Origin: an uncultured Thalassolituus sp.
GTDB lineage: Bacteria > Pseudomonadota > Gammaproteobacteria > Pseudomonadales > Oceanobacteraceae
Length of the DNA: 18,276 bases
Direction of reading: 5' to 3'
Assembly: GCA_913054055.1 (NCBI GenBank)
Contig: CAJXIT010000021.1
Span: forward strand, 1 to 18,276
Shown: one piece after another, positions 14,437 to 18,276 of the stretch
Numbering within the stretch: the stretch's first letter is position 1
Layout: each line of letters opens with the position of its first letter
The notes under the pieces: model-generated
What the model saw: only the letters and a program-made list of their open reading frames with translations
The model's database searches: none
What the model was told of the DNA's origin: nothing
Position numbers and translations under genes: made by a program

Positions 14437-14949
14437 ATGGGATTCATATCGACTAGGCAGTTGTTTTTATTAATGTTTATAGCCTGCGTTTGTTTATTGG
14501 GCGCAGCTTATTACTTTGAATACGTGATGTTTTTAGACCCTTGTCCCTTATGCATCATGCAGCGCATAGCAGTATTGCTATTAGGATTGATTGGTTTCTC
14601 AGGCTTTATGTTTGCTATCAATCCCTTTCGCGAGAAAATTCACTCTGCTCTTTTATTTGCAGCCTCTTTATTTGGTATTGGCATAGCAGGAAGACATGTA
14701 TGGATACAAAGTCTGCCCGCCGATCAGGTCCCAACGTGTGGCCCAAGTTTAGAATATATGGTGGATACTTTACCTTTGGCTGAAGTGCTTACCGTGATGT
14801 TTAGAGGGAATGGAAACTGTGCGGATGCTCAATGGTCATTTATTGGATTATCCATGCCGCAATGGGTATTAGTATGGTTTGTTGGGTTTGCAGTTGTGTC
14901 GGTAGTGATGTTTATTTTGGCGGGAAAAAAACAGGCTGAAACCCTGTAG
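14437..14949 (+). CDS. dsbB: Disulfide bond formation protein DsbB
   Basis: DsbB is the inner-membrane quinone reductase that reoxidises DsbA. Starting at the ATG at 14437 (AAGGA five bases upstream) it has 170 aa, near the 176 of E. coli; a GTG at 14383 would add 18 residues and overlap the inverted repeat. Four hydrophobic helices are seen. The first periplasmic loop carries the CPLC pair (Cys36, Cys39), followed by IMQRIAVL; the second carries Cys101 (VPTCGPS) and Cys128 (GNGNCADAQW). The quinone-proximal arginine of the QR motif (IMQRI) is present. All catalytic cysteines are intact. It is transcribed divergently from the FliL-like gene. Confidence 0.97.
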   Translation: MGFISTRQLFLLMFIACVCLLGAAYYFEYVMFLDPCPLCIMQRIAVLLLGLIGFSGFMFAINPFREKIHSALLFAASLFGIGIAGRHVWIQSLPADQVPTCGPSLEYMVDTLPLAEVLTVMFRGNGNCADAQWSFIGLSMPQWVLVWFVGFAVVSVVMFILAGKKQAETL

Positions 14950-15205
14950 TCTAAGTTTCCAAAGAATGCATATTAGAAAGGGGGATTTTAATCAAATAGG
15001 CGAGAAACTACTAAGCTTTTGCAGTGGATTACAAAACCTACCTGATGGATCATATTGCAAAAAATCCTAGGACTCAAGCAAAAAAAGACAGGAGGAAAAT
15101 TCAATTAAATTCCCTTGCAGGGCCGTGATCCAGTGCCTATATTTGTTGTTACTTAGAGCTTGTTTAGCGGCTTGATCCTGATAAATATAATGATGAGGAA
15201 TAACA

Positions 15206-15685
15206 ATGTTAGAAGGTTGTGAGAGTGCGCAAGAGCGTTGGGGCGGCGTTCATACCATTATTGATAAGTGGTTAAACGAGCGACAAGAGCTATTGGTTTT
15301 ATATGTGGCCATTCAAGGGTTAAAACCGTTCAGTCCTAGAGAGACGCCCGTATCGGTTAAGATTCAAGCCTTTTGCCAGGTGTTAATGGATTATTGCAGT
15401 GCTGGACACTTTGAAGTTTACGAGCAGCTGATTAAAGAAGCCGAAGAATTTGATGATGGTGGCATTGAACTGGCTAAAAAGCATTACCCTCGACTGGAAT
15501 TTATTACTTCAGAATGTGTGGCTTTTAACGATAGCTACCAAACTGCGGAAGACTGCATTGAAAAAATGGCGGACCTGTCAAAAGATTTATCGGGGCTGGG
15601 AGAGTTATTGGAAGAGCGTTTTCAAATTGAAGACGTATTGATTGAAGCATTGCATACCTCACATAAAGAAATGATCGCGTCATAA
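15206..15685 (+). CDS. rsd: Sigma-70 regulator Rsd/AlgQ
   Basis: The 159-aa helical protein matches Rsd/AlgQ from its first residues: CESAQERWGGVHTIIDKWLNERQEL (5-29), then FCQVLMDYCSAGHFEVYEQL and EAEEF, and YPRLEFITSECVAFNDSY. Rsd binds region 4 of the housekeeping sigma factor and favours alternative sigma factors in stationary phase; AlgQ regulates alginate genes in Pseudomonas. A GAGGA ribosome site lies about seven bases before the ATG. It lies about 250 bases after dsbB, and dsbB/dsbH genes are also known next to algQ in Pseudomonas. A terminator follows immediately. Confidence 0.95.
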   Translation: MLEGCESAQERWGGVHTIIDKWLNERQELLVLYVAIQGLKPFSPRETPVSVKIQAFCQVLMDYCSAGHFEVYEQLIKEAEEFDDGGIELAKKHYPRLEFITSECVAFNDSYQTAEDCIEKMADLSKDLSGLGELLEERFQIEDVLIEALHTSHKEMIAS

Positions 15686-15704
15686 ACCGCGTTCATCTGC
15701 AAAC

Positions 15705-15734
15705 AAGGGCTTTCATTTGAAGGCCCTTTTTTTT
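15705..15734 (+). terminator. Intrinsic terminator after rsd
   Basis: AAGGGC (15705-15710) pairs with GCCCTT (15723-15728), extended inward by TTTCA against TGAAG, and is followed by a run of eight T. Confidence 0.93.
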
Positions 15735-15857
15735 GCTTTGATTTTTTTGGAATCAGATTTTACCCACCGGATCGTCCCTTCGATTGACTGGCCGATCATG
15801 TCCCTCCTTTTTTGCCAGATGACCTAAACTTAGTGAAAACAACAGAGCGTTGCGGTT

Positions 15858-16805
15858 ATGAAATTTCTCACATCTATATTAGCCCTTATTGTATTAGTGG
15901 CCTGTTCCAGTGGTGACAGCCCAACTAAGCAATGGGAAATGGCGGTGCAAGGTGTGTATAGCGCCAGCTTAGGGAAGGATGGTCAACATGTCTTAATCGG
16001 ATCCGTGCATCATGGTGGTAGTTATTGGGATGTGGGGAAATTCGAACGCCTTTATAACTGGAATCATGAAGCTGACAAAATGTCCGGCATTGTGGCCAGT
16101 AGCATTAGCGATAATGGCTTGTATGCCGCCACCTCTGATCATAGAAAAATTGTATTGTGGAATGCTAAAACGGGAGAAGCGTTTTGGCTGTGGGAAGCAC
16201 CAGCCGATATTCGTGATATGGATTTAAGTAACACAGGGCAATATGCCTTGCTGGGATTAGAGAGTTATGAAGCCGCGGTATTCGATATTCAAAACGGAGG
16301 GGTGAAATTACGGCTGGCCCATGAGGGCATCGTACAAACCGTGGATATGAGTTCAGATAATAAATGGGCCATAACTGGCGGCGATGATTCTTATGTGAAA
16401 GTTTGGAATTTATCCACAGGTAAAGCAATTCGTAGTTGGCAGCTTAACAATCAAATAAAGGTGGTGGCCATTAATGAAGATGGTTCGTTAGGATTTGGTG
16501 CCAGCCATCGCGGGGAAGTGAATATTTGGGATTTGGTAACTGGAAAAATTCGTACACCGATCAAAGCGACCTCTGGATACTTTTTAAGTGCTCGGTTTAA
16601 TGAATCGTCAAAATTACTGCTCACAGGTAATTCAAGCGGTATGGTGCAGCTGTGGAATACTCGCAATGGAGAATTAAAGCGAACCTGGCAATTGAAGGGC
16701 CGAAATGATTGGGCTACTAAAAATACTCAGGTATTAGATGTGGCCTTTATGGGGAAAAAATATCGAGCCGTTGCAGGCAACGGCATTGTGTTTGAATTAG
16801 AGTGA
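15858..16805 (+). CDS. WD40-repeat lipoprotein
   Basis: The 315-aa product begins with a lipoprotein signal (MKFLTSILALIVLVACSSG) with lipobox LVAC and acylated Cys16. The remainder is a beta-propeller: successive blades end in YWDV, LWNAKTG, VFDIQNG, VWNLSTG, IWDLVTG and LWNTRNG, with a closing strand GNGIVFELE, which suggests a seven-bladed propeller. The residue after the lipid cysteine is Ser-Ser-Gly, not Asp, so outer-membrane sorting is expected. It should act as a protein-binding platform in the periplasm; the partner is not known. It is convergent with the DUF4124-type gene, with only ten bases between the stop codons. Confidence 0.88.
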   Translation: MKFLTSILALIVLVACSSGDSPTKQWEMAVQGVYSASLGKDGQHVLIGSVHHGGSYWDVGKFERLYNWNHEADKMSGIVASSISDNGLYAATSDHRKIVLWNAKTGEAFWLWEAPADIRDMDLSNTGQYALLGLESYEAAVFDIQNGGVKLRLAHEGIVQTVDMSSDNKWAITGGDDSYVKVWNLSTGKAIRSWQLNNQIKVVAINEDGSLGFGASHRGEVNIWDLVTGKIRTPIKATSGYFLSARFNESSKLLLTGNSSGMVQLWNTRNGELKRTWQLKGRNDWATKNTQVLDVAFMGKKYRAVAGNGIVFELE

Positions 16806-16815
16806 TGACTAAAGC

Positions 16816-17277
16816 TTATAGAGAATCTAAGGTTTTAGCCCTGTCATCCAGTGTTTTCTGAAATCCATCAATTTGATCTAACATTTCAGGTACTTTTTCA
16901 ATAGGTGCCGTACTAAGCGGTGATGCACTTGAATTCAATGGGTCAAATCTTCGCTGAGTATCCGAGTCTTCGACCTGATCTTTAAATCCATCCGGCAGTT
17001 CAATGGTCTTCATTTCATTGATTTGGGTTTTCACCTGCATTTGCTCAGCATTGCTGCCTTCAGGTGGCGTGTCACCAAATTGCCAGTGCCCTTTTGCGTC
17101 TTTCCACTTATATAGCTGGGTTTCAGTTTTGGGGGTCACCGATTTGATCATTGAGTCTTTAGTGGGGATAAAATCTTTATAATTGAGTAATGGAAGACCA
17201 TTAGGGCCTTTTAAGAAGAATGGCGCAGCCAAAGCACCTACAACAGCCAATAAAAGCAGTTTAGTAAAGATTTTCAT
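16816..17277 (-). CDS. Membrane-anchored DUF4124-like protein
   Basis: From the ATG at 17277 the protein is 153 aa; AAGGA lies about 10 bases upstream, whereas the frame's TTG at 17304 has no such site. Residues about 2-22 form an N-terminal membrane anchor or signal (KIFTKLLLLAVVGALAAPFFL). The segment LYKWKDAKGHWQFGDTPPEG is the DUF4124 signature, a small domain found near the N-terminus of many gammaproteobacterial exported proteins. The C-terminal third is polar and ends in a short amphipathic helix (EMLDQIDGFQKTLDDRAKTL). Function is unknown. Confidence 0.8.
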   Translation of the reverse strand: MKIFTKLLLLAVVGALAAPFFLKGPNGLPLLNYKDFIPTKDSMIKSVTPKTETQLYKWKDAKGHWQFGDTPPEGSNAEQMQVKTQINEMKTIELPDGFKDQVEDSDTQRRFDPLNSSASPLSTAPIEKVPEMLDQIDGFQKTLDDRAKTLDSL

Positions 17278-17400
17278 GAAATTTCGATCCTTGATATTTA
17301 ACAACAGCGGAATTCTAGACTATTTTTAATTGAATAGCCGTAGTTTATCGGCGCTTTAAAAATTGTAAGGATGCAATTTGATGGATAAGGCCTTGGTTTT

Positions 17401-18147
17401 ATGGAAGAAGCTGTGCCACGACACTTAAGTGACCCGATTGAGGGGCAGAAACCAAGAGTCGTTTCTCGCTGTGCACCCAAAAAGCTTTTGATTGCCAATG
17501 CCAAAGGTGGCAGTGGTAAAACCACTATTGCTACTAATATTGCTTCGTATTTTTCTCAAGAAGGTAATCATGTGGCGATTATTGATTACGATCCTCAAGG
17601 GTCGTCTTATCAGTGGGTAAACGAACGCACAACGAACCTTCCATTTATTTATGCCGTAGAGGCTTGCGCAAAAGGTGAGGTGCGAGCCACTCGCTCCTTT
17701 CAATTAAAAGTTCCCAGTTCGACTACTCATGTGATTATGGATACACCTGCTGGTATGACAGGCACGGATTTATCTGAAAGCATTCGTCATTGTGACGCCA
17801 TTCTTATTCCTATCGTTCCCTCGGCCATTGATATCCGAGCGGCTACATCATTTATAAAAGATGTGTTACTTAGCCCTGGATTTCGTCGCCAGCCAAAACC
17901 CATTGCCGTGATTGCAAATCGGGTAAAGCGCAATACTCTTGGTTATAACAAGTTAGAAATATTTCTGCGCAGCTTAAATATTCCATTTGTGGCCACAATT
18001 AGGGACACGCAACATTACGTTCGTGGTTCAGAATTGGGCATGGGTATTTATGATTTCTCCTCTCCCAATGAAAAAGACGTTGAAGATTGGCAGCCACTTT
18101 TAGCTTGGTTGAATCATCATTTGGGAAATAAAACAAAAAAAGTGTAA
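17401..18147 (+). CDS. Orphan ParA-family ATPase
   Basis: The 248-aa protein is a MinD/ParA-type P-loop ATPase: deviant Walker A KGGSGKTT (35-42) with its signature lysine, Walker A' IIDYDPQGSS (60-69) and Walker B HVIMDTPAG (110-118). A stretch of about 25 residues precedes the ATPase core. The start is the only ATG after an in-frame stop at 17386; AAGG lies ten bases upstream. Such ATPases position chromosomes, plasmids or other cargo by patterning on the nucleoid or membrane. No parB-like gene or centromere-like repeat cluster is seen beside it, so it is probably a cargo-positioning orphan ParA rather than the chromosomal ParA; the cargo is not known. The next gene, cut by the window edge, encodes a Lys/Ala-rich protein. 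Confidence 0.87.
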   Translation: MEEAVPRHLSDPIEGQKPRVVSRCAPKKLLIANAKGGSGKTTIATNIASYFSQEGNHVAIIDYDPQGSSYQWVNERTTNLPFIYAVEACAKGEVRATRSFQLKVPSSTTHVIMDTPAGMTGTDLSESIRHCDAILIPIVPSAIDIRAATSFIKDVLLSPGFRRQPKPIAVIANRVKRNTLGYNKLEIFLRSLNIPFVATIRDTQHYVRGSELGMGIYDFSSPNEKDVEDWQPLLAWLNHHLGNKTKKV

Positions 18148-18206
18148 AAAACGGCTTCAGATCATAAAAAGTAATCCTTTTAACTAGATTAACTTTTGAT
18201 GGTTTG

Positions 18207-18212
18207 TATAAT
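18207..18212 (+). promoter_or_regulatory. Candidate -10 box of the right-edge gene
   Basis: A perfect TATAAT lies 38 bases before the last ATG, in an AT-rich stretch. A stem-loop with arms AAAAGTAATC and GATTAACTTTT (about 18167-18198) sits just upstream and could end transcription of the ParA-like gene. No clear -35 is seen. Confidence 0.45.
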
Positions 18213-18250
18213 TGCGGCACCACACAACGTCACCCACAAGGTAAAATAAT

Positions 18251-18276
18251 ATGGCTGCTACTAAAAAAGCTCCTGC
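18251..18276 (+). CDS. Start of a Lys/Ala-rich protein (3' end outside window)
   Basis: ATG at 18251, ten bases after an AAGG ribosome site, opens a frame encoding MAATKKAP. Such a start is common in H1-like nucleoid proteins of the AlgP type and in other Lys/Ala/Pro-rich proteins. AlgP genes lie near algQ in Pseudomonas, which makes this plausible, but eight residues cannot decide. Confidence 0.5.

Noticed and set aside
15090..15095. Strong AGGAGG ribosome-site motif upstream of rsd
   Set aside because: No start codon at suitable spacing opens a frame of useful length; a TTG about 20 bases on meets a stop after about 14 codons.
17278..17304. TTG start extending the DUF4124-like protein
   Set aside because: The ATG at 17277 begins a clean signal/anchor sequence with AAGGA upstream.

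Overview
The window looks like chromosomal DNA of a marine-type gammaproteobacterium. A Pseudomonas-like short PckA (511 aa), the AlgQ/Rsd type of anti-sigma factor, a proteobacterial GshA of 518 aa, Tex and DsbB all point to an Oceanospirillales/Pseudomonadales-like lineage. The exact genus is inference and was not tested. No tRNA, rRNA, CRISPR array, transposase or integrase gene is visible.

Region 1 (1-2594) is the 3' end of a chromosomal integron cassette array. Three attC-like sites (635-693, 2055-2126, 2510-2600) separate cassettes that carry only rightward genes. Two cassette boundaries are supported by an internal check: when each cassette is closed into its circular form, the reconstituted R' box is the exact complement of its own R'' box (GTTAGGC/GCCTAAC and GTTAAAT/ATTTAAC). 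The cargo is: (a) a membrane protein cut by the left edge whose C-terminal half resembles SspB, the ClpXP adaptor for ssrA-tagged proteins; (b) a two-gene, translationally coupled cassette encoding a ThsB-type TIR protein and a two-TM plus Macro-domain protein, which together fit a type II-like Thoeris antiphage system; (c) a small helical, TPR-like protein of unknown role. A 95-aa membrane protein (2615-2902) follows without an attC of its own.

Region 2 (2603-5010) is the junction to the core chromosome: an AT-rich, hairpin-bearing intergenic stretch, then pckA (gluconeogenic PEP carboxykinase) closed by a strong bidirectional terminator.

Region 3 (5036-8947) is an envelope locus. Two minus-strand paralogues, each with a signal peptide, a charged spacer and two TonB-C-terminal-like domains, flank a plus-strand gene for a probable outer-membrane beta-barrel protein. 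One paralogue has an additional chalcone-isomerase-like domain; the other has six perfect-length heptads encoded by 21-bp tandem repeats.

Region 4 (8948-18276) is housekeeping and stress physiology: tex, gshA (TTG start), an Rmf-like ribosome-hibernation protein, a FliL-like exported protein, dsbB, rsd/algQ, a WD40-propeller lipoprotein, a DUF4124-type membrane-anchored protein, an orphan ParA-family ATPase, and the first codons of a Lys/Ala-rich protein at the right edge. Several intergenic regions contain clear terminators and some distinctive inverted repeats, notably one that exactly brackets a TATAAT upstream of gshA and a 9-bp perfect inverted repeat in the dsbB leader.
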